Source: Candidatus Poribacteria bacterium (GTDB lineage Bacteria > Poribacteria > WGA-4E > WGA-3G). Taken from it: a DNA stretch of 64,000 nucleotides. How positions within the stretch are numbered: position 1 is the stretch's first letter; each line of letters opens with the position of its first letter. Location of the stretch: contig JAPPNJ010000051.1 of assembly GCA_028818705.1 (NCBI GenBank), positions 1 through 64,000 of the forward strand. The letters run 5' to 3'. The position numbers were made by a program, and so were the translations under genes. Below the pieces are notes generated by a model that saw only the letters and a list, made by a program, of their open reading frames with translations, made no database searches and had not been told where the DNA came from. Of the stretch, positions 8,246 through 16,514 are shown piece after piece.

Positions 8246-9196
8246 CTATAAGAACAGTTCAATCTCAGGCAGCGTTGGCAAGGCAGGAATTACACCTACT
8301 TTCTGTGTTGCCAACGCTCCTGCCGCGTTCGCATAACGCATGATTGCTTCAAGTAAAGACGTATCAAGTGATTGAAGGTTTTCGTGCTTCATTAATTGCA
8401 TGAGCATGGCAGCGACGAATGCATCGCCTGCGCCGAGTGTATCCACAACATCAACAGCGAAACCGTCAACATAACCGTCAGCAATGCCGTTTGTGTAATA
8501 ACATCCGCGTTCCCCTAACGTAACAACGAGCAACGTTACGCCAAGTCCAAGAATACGCTCAATCCCACCTGTTAGTTTAGTGTCTCCTGTAACGAATTCC
8601 CATTCTTCTTCCGATATTTTGACGACGTCTGCATAAGGCATTACTTCCCAGATCCAGTGCTTGGCGTCATCGGCGTTGTCCCATAACATCAAACGCAAAT
8701 TCGGATCGTAAGAGAGCATCGCGCCGCTGGCTTTCGCCGACTGGATTGCGTGGAGTGTTGCCTCACGGCTCGGCGAATGGCTCAGGCTGACGGAACCGTA
8801 GTGAAAAAGTTCTGCTGATTGGATGTAACTCGTATCGATTTCGTCTGGAGAGAGTTGGATATCGGCACCTGGATGCCGATAGAAGGTAATGTCTTTCATA
8901 CCATCGGAGCGTGTGGCGACGAAAGCCAGGGTGGTCCGAGATGTTTCTCCGGCAATGAGGTAAGCAGTATCCACGCTGTTCTGTTGCAGCGTATCGCTCA
9001 GGAAATTGCCGAATGCATCCGCGCCCACTTTTCCGATAAATCCAGCGTCTATACCGAGCTTGGCTAAACCGACAGCGACATTGGCGGGCGCGCCACCGGG
9101 GGCTTTAACAAATCCTGGTGCTTCGGCAAGTGTTACATCAGGTGTTGTAGACACAAAATCGATGAGGAGTTCCCCGATACATAAGGCTTTTGGCAT
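8246..9196 (-). CDS. PfkB-family carbohydrate kinase (fructokinase-like)
   Basis: 316 residues from the ATG at 9196, preceded by AAAGGA; the upstream in-frame ATG at 9241 overlaps the neighbouring gene. APGGAPANVAVGLAKLG is the N-terminal ribokinase signature, and VDTLGAGDAFVAAML holds the anion hole and catalytic Asp. The motif pattern is closest to fructokinase/2-keto-3-deoxygluconate kinase. It follows a Gfo/Idh dehydrogenase with 13 bp between, suggesting a sugar or sugar-acid catabolic operon. It converges on the PorV-like gene. Confidence 0.92.
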   Translation of the reverse strand: MPKALCIGELLIDFVSTTPDVTLAEAPGFVKAPGGAPANVAVGLAKLGIDAGFIGKVGADAFGNFLSDTLQQNSVDTAYLIAGETSRTTLAFVATRSDGMKDITFYRHPGADIQLSPDEIDTSYIQSAELFHYGSVSLSHSPSREATLHAIQSAKASGAMLSYDPNLRLMLWDNADDAKHWIWEVMPYADVVKISEEEWEFVTGDTKLTGGIERILGLGVTLLVVTLGERGCYYTNGIADGYVDGFAVDVVDTLGAGDAFVAAMLMQLMKHENLQSLDTSLLEAIMRYANAAGALATQKVGVIPALPTLPEIELFL

Positions 9197-9209
9197 AGAA
9201 ACTGTTCCT

Positions 9210-10295
9210 TTAAAATGTGGTCCGCAACTCTTGCGCTTCACCTGTTTGGGCAGACCTGTAGCCAGCGTCGAAAATTTCTATGACGTGCCGCGCGTGCTCT
9301 GCTGTAACAATCGTCGGCTTATCTTCACGGATCCAATCTACTAACTGCATAATATCCTCATAGACATGGTATTCCTGAATGTCGCGATGTGGTCCTACGA
9401 CGTGTGGCAGTTCCCCTTCGGGTGCATCAATCGGTTTGCCGTTCAACAAATTCCCTTCAATTGTACCAGTAGTGCCGTGAATTGCTAATCTACCTCTGAC
9501 AACCGAGCCGGCAGCGGCACCGTACACGAAGCCGTAGAGTGCCTTGCCAAAGTCAACGAGAATAAAGGTGTTGTCGTCCATATCGCAAGGGAGCATCTCG
9601 CCTCGGAATTCGCGTTCTTCAAGGCGCACGCCAGAAAACGCTGTTACACGTTTTGCGGGTCCGAGAATACCTGTCATTGTATGCAAACCATAAACGGTCA
9701 TGTCGTACAACGGTCCGCCCCCGGGTTTACGGAAATACCACGCCGGATTGATGTTAGAGAGCGGATCGTCGCCGTGTCTAACAGATTCGTTTTCATGGTA
9801 TCTTCCGAAAGCCGATCCAGCGGCTGCCCACGTTAACGTTCCGATAGCACCGTCGTCAATGAGTCTGCGGATTTCTTGGTGAATCGGACGGAGCATTTCC
9901 CCTGGGGATGCCACCAATTTTACACTGTTGCGCGCTGCTGATTCGATGAGATCGTCCGCTTCGTCAACGGTGGTTGTCATTGTTTTATTAAAATGTGCAT
10001 GAACGCCGTGATCAATGGCAAGTTTGCCTTGTCCGTAATGGAGACCGATAGGCGATGCGATGCTGACAGCGTCTACATGTCCGTCTTCTAAAAGAGCCTC
10101 GTATGTTTCGTAAGCGTGAGGGACACCAAATCTTTCAGATGCGGCTTCTGCTCTACCCGGAACCGGATCGCAAACGGCGGTTACTTCTAATCTATCTTGG
10201 ACATCGTCTTGCGTAAGGTGTGGCAGGATGCCGCGCACGGAGATGCTCCCGATGCCGACAACACCAATCCGGACTCTGTCACTGGTGGTTTCCAT
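9210..10295 (-). CDS. Gfo/Idh/MocA family oxidoreductase
   Basis: 361 residues. N-terminal Rossmann fold (GVVGIGSISVRGILPHL; GxGxxx NAD(P) motif near residue 12) and an HAHFNKTMTTT segment at the position of the EKP catalytic motif, where Glu-Lys-Pro is replaced by Asn-Lys-Thr. The catalytic Lys is retained. C-terminal GFO_IDH_MocA_C-like domain. Ribosome site GGAGG before the start. Probably oxidises or interconverts a sugar or cyclitol, and is co-transcribed with the PfkB kinase. Confidence 0.9.
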   Translation of the reverse strand: METTSDRVRIGVVGIGSISVRGILPHLTQDDVQDRLEVTAVCDPVPGRAEAASERFGVPHAYETYEALLEDGHVDAVSIASPIGLHYGQGKLAIDHGVHAHFNKTMTTTVDEADDLIESAARNSVKLVASPGEMLRPIHQEIRRLIDDGAIGTLTWAAAGSAFGRYHENESVRHGDDPLSNINPAWYFRKPGGGPLYDMTVYGLHTMTGILGPAKRVTAFSGVRLEEREFRGEMLPCDMDDNTFILVDFGKALYGFVYGAAAGSVVRGRLAIHGTTGTIEGNLLNGKPIDAPEGELPHVVGPHRDIQEYHVYEDIMQLVDWIREDKPTIVTAEHARHVIEIFDAGYRSAQTGEAQELRTTF

Positions 10296-10314
10296 GATGA
10301 TTCCTCCAATTTTT

Positions 10315-10423
10315 TACTGGTTATCGGTTGTCAGTTGTCGGTTTTTAGTTACCCTGATATGGTGATTGCGTTTTGTGTGTCCGCCCCACGGAATTCTTAA
10401 CCAAGAACCGAAAACTGACAACC
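10315..10423. repeat. Inverted pair of heptad-repeat arms
   Basis: The left arm 10315-10354 reads as ACTGG followed by TTATCGG, TTGTCAG, TTGTCGG. The right arm 10398-10423 is the same type of heptad run in inverted orientation (revcomp contains GTTGTCAGTTTTCGG). The arms can fold into an imperfect stem with a loop of about 45 nt. It lies between the epimerase and the Gfo/Idh gene. Confidence 0.5.
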
Positions 10424-10430
10424 CATACTA

Positions 10431-11312
10431 TTACCGCCATGATGTTTTGTGATGCCACCCGACAGCAGCTTTGAGTTTATCGCAATTGATAAAGGATTGG
10501 TGCCCTTGAAGCGTTCTCACTTTCGGGAGGAGTTCGGGTTTAAAACGTTCAACCAATTCCTGAGAAGGTTCCAACGCTGAGGTATCATCGGCGTTCAGGA
10601 AATAGACATCATGTGGGGGTAGGGTATCCGCTTTTTCCATAAGCAGCCGGTGTGCACTCGCTACGTCTTCACTCCCTACCCAGCACCAGATCCACGGGGT
10701 CCAACTGGTCGTCGGTTTGGCGTTTGCTCTCATCTGATTTCGCCGCTCTTCTGGGCTGATACCGGCGGGCCGCGTAACGTAGGTTCGGATGCCATACGCG
10801 CGGGTATAGCTTGCTAACAGGTCCTCACCACAGCGTTTGGAGAAACTATAAGAATCTTCGGGATAACAAGGGTGTTCTTCATCAAAGGGTAGGTAGTCTA
10901 CTGGGATATGGGTTTTGCTAATTCGGAAACCGTGCCCTAATGCGCAATTACTGCCGCACATCACGATGGTGTGGATGTCTGCCGCAATTGCGGCTTGTAA
11001 GAGGTAGTAGGTGCCGAGCATATTTGTCTTAAAGGTTGCATCGAAGGAGATGCCTTTTTCTGCTGCATCTGCTCGTAAATCCGGATGGTCGACCGGGTTA
11101 GGTTGCGCACCGAGGTGTTGAATTGCGTCTACACCTTCAACGGCGCGTTGGCAGTCCTCAAAATTATTTAGGTCGCCTTGAATAAAGGGGAGATGGGCAA
11201 ATTCATCGGGTGGATTTCTGCGCGACATGAGCACCAGCGAGTGTTCTTCAGCCAATTCTCGAATGACGAATTGACCAAGCCTACCGCTTGCACCGGTTAT
11301 CAATACTTTCAT
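10431..11312 (-). CDS. NAD-dependent epimerase/dehydratase family protein
   Basis: 293 residues. Extended short-chain dehydrogenase: N-terminal VLITGASGRLGQFVI (GxxGxxG), a SYSFSKRCGED segment with the catalytic YxxxK shifted to Y-S-F-S-K, and a middle CGSNCALG Ser region. Typical of UDP-glucose 4-epimerase-like or uronate dehydrogenase-like enzymes. Given the surrounding sugar genes, sugar or sugar-nucleotide oxidation is likely. Transcribed divergently from the alpha/beta hydrolase; its own strong promoter is at 11393-11420. Confidence 0.88.
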   Translation of the reverse strand: MKVLITGASGRLGQFVIRELAEEHSLVLMSRRNPPDEFAHLPFIQGDLNNFEDCQRAVEGVDAIQHLGAQPNPVDHPDLRADAAEKGISFDATFKTNMLGTYYLLQAAIAADIHTIVMCGSNCALGHGFRISKTHIPVDYLPFDEEHPCYPEDSYSFSKRCGEDLLASYTRAYGIRTYVTRPAGISPEERRNQMRANAKPTTSWTPWIWCWVGSEDVASAHRLLMEKADTLPPHDVYFLNADDTSALEPSQELVERFKPELLPKVRTLQGHQSFINCDKLKAAVGWHHKTSWR

Positions 11313-11356
11313 ATAATGCCTTTCGTACGCACCTGTACAACGGTTGCTGAATTCAG

Positions 11357-11385
11357 TTGACAGGTCTACAACTGTCGTCTATGAT
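11357..11385 (+). promoter_or_regulatory. Promoter of the alpha/beta hydrolase gene
   Basis: Perfect -35 TTGACA (11357-11362), 17-bp spacer, -10 TATGAT (11380-11385). It faces the minus-strand promoter at 11393-11420 with the -10 boxes only 7 bp apart, so the two polymerase footprints must overlap. Confidence 0.7.
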
Positions 11386-11392
11386 TATGCAC

Positions 11393-11420
11393 ATTATAGC
11401 ACCACTGCGAATTTTGTCAA
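11393..11420 (-). promoter_or_regulatory. Promoter of the epimerase gene
   Basis: Minus strand: perfect -35 TTGACA (11420-11415), 16-bp spacer, perfect -10 TATAAT (11398-11393) with an extended TG motif. Drives the epimerase and perhaps the downstream Gfo/Idh and kinase genes. Confidence 0.7.
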
Positions 11421-11451
11421 GTCAACCAAATGCATAGAGGAGAGAATCGTA

Positions 11452-12486
11452 ATGTATGATGCTGCAACACATTTTAAAAACTTATATGACACTGTTCCGA
11501 GGCAGTATGAATTTCGCGAGACCTCACGGGAAGGATTTTTGGCATGGCAGGCGGCTTTTCGCCCAAAGCTACGGGAAATCCTTGGTTTAGATAATATGGA
11601 ATCCGATCTCGCAGCCTATGTTTCAAAGGCTGAGCAGTTGGAAGTATTGGATATGGGTAACCACTTTCGTGAGAGTTGGTATCTGTGGGTAGAGCCGACG
11701 GTGCCGCTGCCGTTCTACCTCCTACGTCCGAAGGAGATCCAAGGCAAACTTCCACTGATCCTCGCGCCACACGGGCATAACCATCCGCATCTTTATGCCG
11801 GTATTGCGCATACGGAAGCAGAAGAAGAACACATGTTGGAAGGTGAGCGTGACATCGCGCGGCAAGCAGTCATTGAGGAGGGTTACATCGCTATTGCGCC
11901 AACGACGCGGGCGTTCGGTGAGACGCGCACGGAGGCGGATAAAGAAGCCAATAATACGCACTCATGCCGACATCAGTTGGTTCATAGCATACTTGTCGGA
12001 CGGACCCCGATCGGCGAGCGGGTATGGGATATGTCGCGCCTCATTGATTGGGCAATCAAGGATTTACCGATAGATGCTGACCGTATCGCGATTACAGGGA
12101 ATTCGGGTGGTGGCACTGTGTCACTTTTCGCTGCAGCGTGTGAAACACGTATCGCTGTCGCACTACCGAGCTGCTATTTTTGCACGTTTGAAGGGAGCAT
12201 CGGCATGATCCGGCATTGTGAATGTAACTATGTGCCGGGAGTGATGCGGCTTGGAGAGATGTACGATGTTGCGGGCTTAATCGCACCGCGTCCGTTCTGC
12301 GCGATTGCTGGACGTGATGACGGAATTTTTCCGATAGATCACGTTGAACTGGCTTATAAACGGTTGAAGACTATCTATACGGTTGCGGGGGTTGCAGATA
12401 GGTGTGAGCTTTTTATTGGTGAAGGCGGACATCGATATTACAAGGCAGGTGCTTGGCCCTTTTTGCAGCGGTATTTCCAGAATTAA
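11452..12486 (+). CDS. Alpha/beta hydrolase (acetyl-xylan-esterase/dienelactone-hydrolase-like)
   Basis: 344 residues from the ATG at 11452, which has GAGGAGAG upstream; the longer frame from 11344 begins before the promoter. Nucleophile elbow GNSGGG (GxSxG), a RDDGIFPIDH acid-loop region and EGGHRYY with the catalytic His complete the triad. An APHGHNHP oxyanion-type loop is also present. No signal peptide is visible. Related large hydrolases deacetylate sugars or cleave ester-linked polysaccharide decorations; the exact substrate is unknown. Confidence 0.85.
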   Translation: MYDAATHFKNLYDTVPRQYEFRETSREGFLAWQAAFRPKLREILGLDNMESDLAAYVSKAEQLEVLDMGNHFRESWYLWVEPTVPLPFYLLRPKEIQGKLPLILAPHGHNHPHLYAGIAHTEAEEEHMLEGERDIARQAVIEEGYIAIAPTTRAFGETRTEADKEANNTHSCRHQLVHSILVGRTPIGERVWDMSRLIDWAIKDLPIDADRIAITGNSGGGTVSLFAAACETRIAVALPSCYFCTFEGSIGMIRHCECNYVPGVMRLGEMYDVAGLIAPRPFCAIAGRDDGIFPIDHVELAYKRLKTIYTVAGVADRCELFIGEGGHRYYKAGAWPFLQRYFQN

Positions 12487-12577
12487 CCGAACTTGATGAA
12501 TTCGATGAAATGCTTATAACATTTTCTTTTTGATGAAATTTGACAATCAAAATCGGTGATATTGTGAGCGTGTATTC

Positions 12578-12599
12578 GTTCGGGCACGGGGCCCCGAAC
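12578..12599. terminator. GC-rich hairpin between convergent genes
   Basis: Stem GTTCGGG / CCCGAAC with an 8-nt loop, without a T tract. It lies 92 bp after the hydrolase stop and could terminate either convergent transcript. Confidence 0.35.
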
Positions 12600-12612
12600 A
12601 AACAGATGAGTA

Positions 12613-12634
12613 ATTCAATTTACTGAAATTGAAT
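12613..12634. terminator. AT-rich perfect palindrome between convergent genes
   Basis: ATTCAATTT / AAATTGAAT, 9-bp stem with a 4-nt ACTG loop, immediately before the sugar transferase stop codon. Second of two hairpins in this convergent gap; a bidirectional terminator is plausible. Confidence 0.35.
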
Positions 12635-12650
12635 GTCAAAACTTATTAGA

Positions 12651-14057
12651 TTAGCGGTACCCTTTTCTAATCGCCCACAGCGTTTTCAAGATGATTTTAA
12701 TGTCCAAGCCGAGGGACCAGTTTTCGATATAGTATCGGTCGTAAGAAACCCGCTCTTTGAGAGAAGTATTACCGCGCAAACCGTTGACTTGTGCCCAGCC
12801 TGTCATACCAGATTTAACGCGCTGCCGAGCAATATAGTGTGGTATTGATTCCCGAAATGTATCAATGAGACCTGACATCTCTGGACGTGGACCGACGAGG
12901 CTCATATCGCCCTTGAGAACGTTCAAAAATTGGGGCAATTCGTCTAAGCTCCAGCGTCTCAGAAACTTTCCGAGCGAGGTTTGCCGCGGATCGTCATTCT
13001 TTGCCCATGCATGCCCTACATTCTCTTCGGCGTCGGCACGCATAGAACGAAATTTATAGATGTGGAATCGCTTTCCCCCTCTACCAACGCGCTCCTGACG
13101 AAAAATTGCTTTACCGGGCGATGTCAAACGGATCGTAATTGCGATGGCTAACATAAGTGGGCTTAGCACTATCAAGGCGAACAGACTGAAAACGACGTCT
13201 ATGAGACGTTTGACGATGCCTTGTATGCCCTGCATAGGGGTTTCGCGTAATCGGAGTATCGGTATGTCGCCAAAAAAGGTGATGGCAGTGCCACTTCTGA
13301 TAAATTCGGAGAGTTCCGGCATCATGTTAATTTGGACAGGCAAACCTTCGCAGGTGTGAAGAATCTGTAGAATAGTGTCATTTGATACTGCAGGTGAGGC
13401 GATGAAAAGCGTATCAATTCGATGTGTTTGCACCAATTCGAGTATATCTTGACTTTTACCGAGGTGTTGTAGGTGTAGAGCATCAGCACTTGTGGCTCCA
13501 TCAATTATGCCTACTAATTTGTAGCTGCTATTGGATCTTGCGTTCAAGGTGTCGGTAAACTTTTTGACGCTTGCCTCATAACCGACAATTGCCGCTCTAT
13601 TTACGCCGACACCCTGCGCGTGAATTGCCTGTCGGAAGCGGTAAAGGACGAGTCTGCCTAAAAACAGCCAGACAAGACTGAACCCGGAGGCGAGTAGCAT
13701 GACCCAACGCGAGTAGGCATCGTGGTGAAAAATAAAGAAGAGTGCGGCTAACGTGGCGATGAGCGCAATTCCGGTGGCTTTGCAGAGCGTCCAGAACGCC
13801 GAAAGCGTTGCGTTGTTTTCAAGACGATAGAGTTTTAACGCTTTCAGGGGCATTAACCAGATAATCGCCATCAGTGGAATGAGTCGGAAATAGTCCTCAA
13901 GGGGTGGGGTGCCGCCTTTATGCAACGCCAGGACTTCCGGTGTCCAACCGGATTCAAACCGGATCCAATATGCGACAACAATTGCAGTGGCAACAAAACA
14001 GATATCGAATAAAACTGTGAGCGTAATTAGCAGATGGTCGAGCGTCTTGTTGTTCAT
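12651..14057 (-). CDS. Polyprenyl-phosphate sugar-1-phosphate transferase (WcaJ/EpsL-type exopolysaccharide initiator)
   Basis: 468 residues. Residues about 1-130 hold four or five hydrophobic segments, followed by a CoA-binding-like Rossmann domain (AAIVGYEASVKKF). From about residue 270 comes the catalytic membrane domain: KRLIDVVFSLFALIVLSPLML, then VGRGGKRFHIYKFRSM, RRWSLDELPQFLNVL and MSLVGPRPE, all hallmarks of bacterial sugar transferases. The enzyme loads the first sugar phosphate onto undecaprenyl phosphate. It lies 35 bp downstream of the defence-like operon on the same strand and may receive read-through transcription, although its function is unrelated. Confidence 0.92.
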   Translation of the reverse strand: MNNKTLDHLLITLTVLFDICFVATAIVVAYWIRFESGWTPEVLALHKGGTPPLEDYFRLIPLMAIIWLMPLKALKLYRLENNATLSAFWTLCKATGIALIATLAALFFIFHHDAYSRWVMLLASGFSLVWLFLGRLVLYRFRQAIHAQGVGVNRAAIVGYEASVKKFTDTLNARSNSSYKLVGIIDGATSADALHLQHLGKSQDILELVQTHRIDTLFIASPAVSNDTILQILHTCEGLPVQINMMPELSEFIRSGTAITFFGDIPILRLRETPMQGIQGIVKRLIDVVFSLFALIVLSPLMLAIAITIRLTSPGKAIFRQERVGRGGKRFHIYKFRSMRADAEENVGHAWAKNDDPRQTSLGKFLRRWSLDELPQFLNVLKGDMSLVGPRPEMSGLIDTFRESIPHYIARQRVKSGMTGWAQVNGLRGNTSLKERVSYDRYYIENWSLGLDIKIILKTLWAIRKGYR

Positions 14058-14092
14058 TGCTTGGATTTCGTAGATGCCCTTGAAGTATCTGT

Positions 14093-15055
14093 TTATTCTG
14101 ATAATTCATTATCGTTAGCACCTTCAAAAAGAGTTCCCTGTCTATCGTCTTTTTTGTCATCTGTAGGACGATATTTACCCATATTCTTGCCTTGAATCCT
14201 ACGTTCCTGGGCGGTCGTTTCCACATTATGCAACGCGAGTTCTTCTTGGATTTTAGACATTTCACTGGGCGCATTATCCAATCTGTCACACGTCATTTCT
14301 AAGTATGTCTCACTTCGGTCGATCCCTATGTGTTTATGCCCTAAAAGTTTCGCTGCAACAGCAGTCGTGCCGCTGCCGATGTAAGGATCTAACACAACAC
14401 CTTGTGTTTCTGTACCTAAGATGGATATAATCACACGGGCTGGTAACCAGAGCGGAAAGGGTGCTGGATGCGGATTCTTTCTGCCATCTTCAGGTACACC
14501 GCGCCAGATAGATGTCAACTTCGCATCGCTGGATTTCAATTCTTTGCCAATTAAGTAATTCCCAATAGGTTTATACAGCCAATAGATACGTTCTTCTACC
14601 TGCCAAAACCGCCAGCCTCGTATGTTCGCCGCGATGACTCTATCCCAAATAATTTCCTGTTTCACTGTCCACTCTGTTTTACGCAACCAGTCCATCGGAT
14701 GGTACATGTTGCCTCTATCCCATCGGATTTTATGATTGTAAAAAAACGAACCGCCTGGGGCAGTTACACGATAAATCTCATTCAGTACATCTACTTGGTG
14801 CTGCTGATACTCGGGTTCAGGCACAGCATCTTTGTAAATATCGTAGACCACATTTTTTACGAGCCAGCCTTTTTGTTTCTCTTGCTTGTTATAGGGAGGT
14901 GACGTAACGCCAACATTGACGACATCATCATCTATTTTCTTCAGAACATTGAGCGTATCGCCTTCAATGAGTTTGCCTTCTTCGAGTGCCTCCTTTGTAA
15001 TTTGTTTCGTTTTTAGTGAGAGATCTTTAAGAAGGTGTTTATTGACAGTAGTCAT
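14093..15055 (-). CDS. Beta-class DNA amino-methyltransferase (N4-cytosine or N6-adenine)
   Basis: 320 residues. Catalytic motif IV TSPPY at residues 51-55 precedes the SAM-binding motif (LDPYIGSGTTAVAA, then HIGID), the beta-class order. TSPPY is more common among N4-cytosine enzymes, DPPY among N6-adenine ones, so m4C is favoured but not proven. The start overlaps the stop of the preceding PD-(D/E)XK-like gene by ATGA (15052-15055), so translation is coupled, as for a restriction-modification pair. It is the last gene of the six-gene operon starting at 20939. Confidence 0.88.
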   Translation of the reverse strand: MTTVNKHLLKDLSLKTKQITKEALEEGKLIEGDTLNVLKKIDDDVVNVGVTSPPYNKQEKQKGWLVKNVVYDIYKDAVPEPEYQQHQVDVLNEIYRVTAPGGSFFYNHKIRWDRGNMYHPMDWLRKTEWTVKQEIIWDRVIAANIRGWRFWQVEERIYWLYKPIGNYLIGKELKSSDAKLTSIWRGVPEDGRKNPHPAPFPLWLPARVIISILGTETQGVVLDPYIGSGTTAVAAKLLGHKHIGIDRSETYLEMTCDRLDNAPSEMSKIQEELALHNVETTAQERRIQGKNMGKYRPTDDKKDDRQGTLFEGANDNELSE

Positions 15056-15762
15056 TGGGCTGTTTTCTCCAAATAGTTGAACAAGTTTTTTGTTATGTGT
15101 GGTTGTGCTTTCGTGAGTTCCTGTTTGGAGGCGATATAAATTGTTTTCAAACTCTCTGCGTCTTTGTAATGTGTAAACGAAAATTGTGCACTTCGCAGAT
15201 ACTCACTCGTAATATCACCGGTTGGAAATCGGCGTTCAAGTTGTTCTTGCAATCGAGATGTGAAACCTTGTTCATTGAAACTGAACTCGAATATGTGAAT
15301 GAGATGTGCATCGAGAAAACCTGCAACCAGCATGTTAGGGTTTTCTTCTTGGTGCCTTCGAAATTTTGCCCAAGTATAGTCTGTGAAATTACCCGAACCA
15401 TCTAATTTACGCGGGGTTTTTGCAGTGGAATCCGATCGAACATTACGAGGTTTGATTTCGCAGTGTTCGACCTTTCCTGTCAGTGTATTCTGTCGGAAAC
15501 CATTATACCCCAGTTTTTCTAAACTTGGCTGATACCCAGCCAGTACTGCCACAACTAACTCGCGCATCGTAGAAGAATTCAAGTCGTTGTAATAGATCGT
15601 GAGTAGGTCAAGAAGCATAGAGACCAGATTGTCTTTGGATTTACCGAGCAAACTAGCGTTGATCTCAGTATGTTCTTTTGTCGTATAATCCTTGATCAGT
15701 TGCAAAAGGTCTTGGTTCATGCCTATGATGTTCCTATCATTAGTGTCTATTGGTTTATCCAT
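15052..15762 (-). CDS. Candidate type II restriction endonuclease (PD-(D/E)XK-like)
   Basis: 236 residues. I do not recognise a named family. LEKLGYNGFRQN followed by KVEHCEIKPRNV looks like a PD-(D/E)XK core in which E-x-K is the third and fourth catalytic positions. The N-terminus is helical. It overlaps the upstream unknown gene by about 16 bp and the downstream methyltransferase by 4 bp, an arrangement typical of a nuclease with its protective methylase. Function as a nuclease is inferred from motif and context. Confidence 0.65.
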   Translation of the reverse strand: MDKPIDTNDRNIIGMNQDLLQLIKDYTTKEHTEINASLLGKSKDNLVSMLLDLLTIYYNDLNSSTMRELVVAVLAGYQPSLEKLGYNGFRQNTLTGKVEHCEIKPRNVRSDSTAKTPRKLDGSGNFTDYTWAKFRRHQEENPNMLVAGFLDAHLIHIFEFSFNEQGFTSRLQEQLERRFPTGDITSEYLRSAQFSFTHYKDAESLKTIYIASKQELTKAQPHITKNLFNYLEKTAQ

Positions 15763-16514
15763 CGATCTAGCTCCCGTTTATACTGTTTGATGTCAAATAT
15801 GCTATGATCTGTAAGGAACTGATTGTAATATTTCCCACCATATAACGTCACAAGCAAGCAAAGCAACAGTGTCACTGGGCATTCAGCTGGCAATGGGAAA
15901 GAAGGCTGCGATTGCGGTAGCCAAATGGGACAATCAATTTGTAGTTTGTTATCCAGTTTCTTTTCCCCAAACTTTCGTATCAACTGTGCATGGTGAAAAT
16001 CGTGAGCTCCGCTATTCTCAGTTGTGTCTACACACTGACTATTAACCGAGGAATTTACACCTTGGTTTATTTTTTCGGGGGTTTCCATGCGAAAGCCAAT
16101 TCCGTAAATTCCATGAGGTTTTCGATTCTCATCAAGCCGAACTAACAAGACTCTAAGTTTTGCAATACTTTGAGTTTCTTTCAACTTGAAATACAAAGAT
16201 AAAATTGGTATGCAGTCTGGATCCTTTTCCAGGGGCGGTAGGTATATCACCTTTCCCCGCTCAGATTCCGAGAAATCTACTTCGACAGGTTCAGCCCCGG
16301 TTTCGGGCGGCCTAAATAAAACCTCAAGGTCTTCACGCGCTAAGGGCGGCCAATCCACAAATATATGTTTCCAATTTTCGTTAACCCATAGATCTTTTTG
16401 GCATTTGCATAAGGGCGTAAGAATGTCTTTTAAGGTGGTAACAATTTTTTGCATTGTGTTTTTTGAGAAAAATTCACAGCGAAAACCGAACTCTGGGGCG
16501 GTAATCAACTTCAT
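15747..16514 (-). CDS. Unknown protein inside the defence-like operon
   Basis: 255 residues from the ATG at 16514 (a TTG one codon earlier is possible). I do not recognise a domain. Features seen: CKCQKDLWVNENWKH, a Pro/Glu-rich middle, LPLPAECPVTLLLCLLVTLYGG near the C-terminus as a single hydrophobic helix, and a charged tail. It overlaps the receiver-like gene by about 40 bp and the nuclease-like gene by 16 bp, so it belongs to the same transcript. It could be a specificity, adaptor or membrane-linked effector subunit. Confidence 0.7.
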   Translation of the reverse strand: MKLITAPEFGFRCEFFSKNTMQKIVTTLKDILTPLCKCQKDLWVNENWKHIFVDWPPLAREDLEVLFRPPETGAEPVEVDFSESERGKVIYLPPLEKDPDCIPILSLYFKLKETQSIAKLRVLLVRLDENRKPHGIYGIGFRMETPEKINQGVNSSVNSQCVDTTENSGAHDFHHAQLIRKFGEKKLDNKLQIDCPIWLPQSQPSFPLPAECPVTLLLCLLVTLYGGKYYNQFLTDHSIFDIKQYKRELDRWINQ

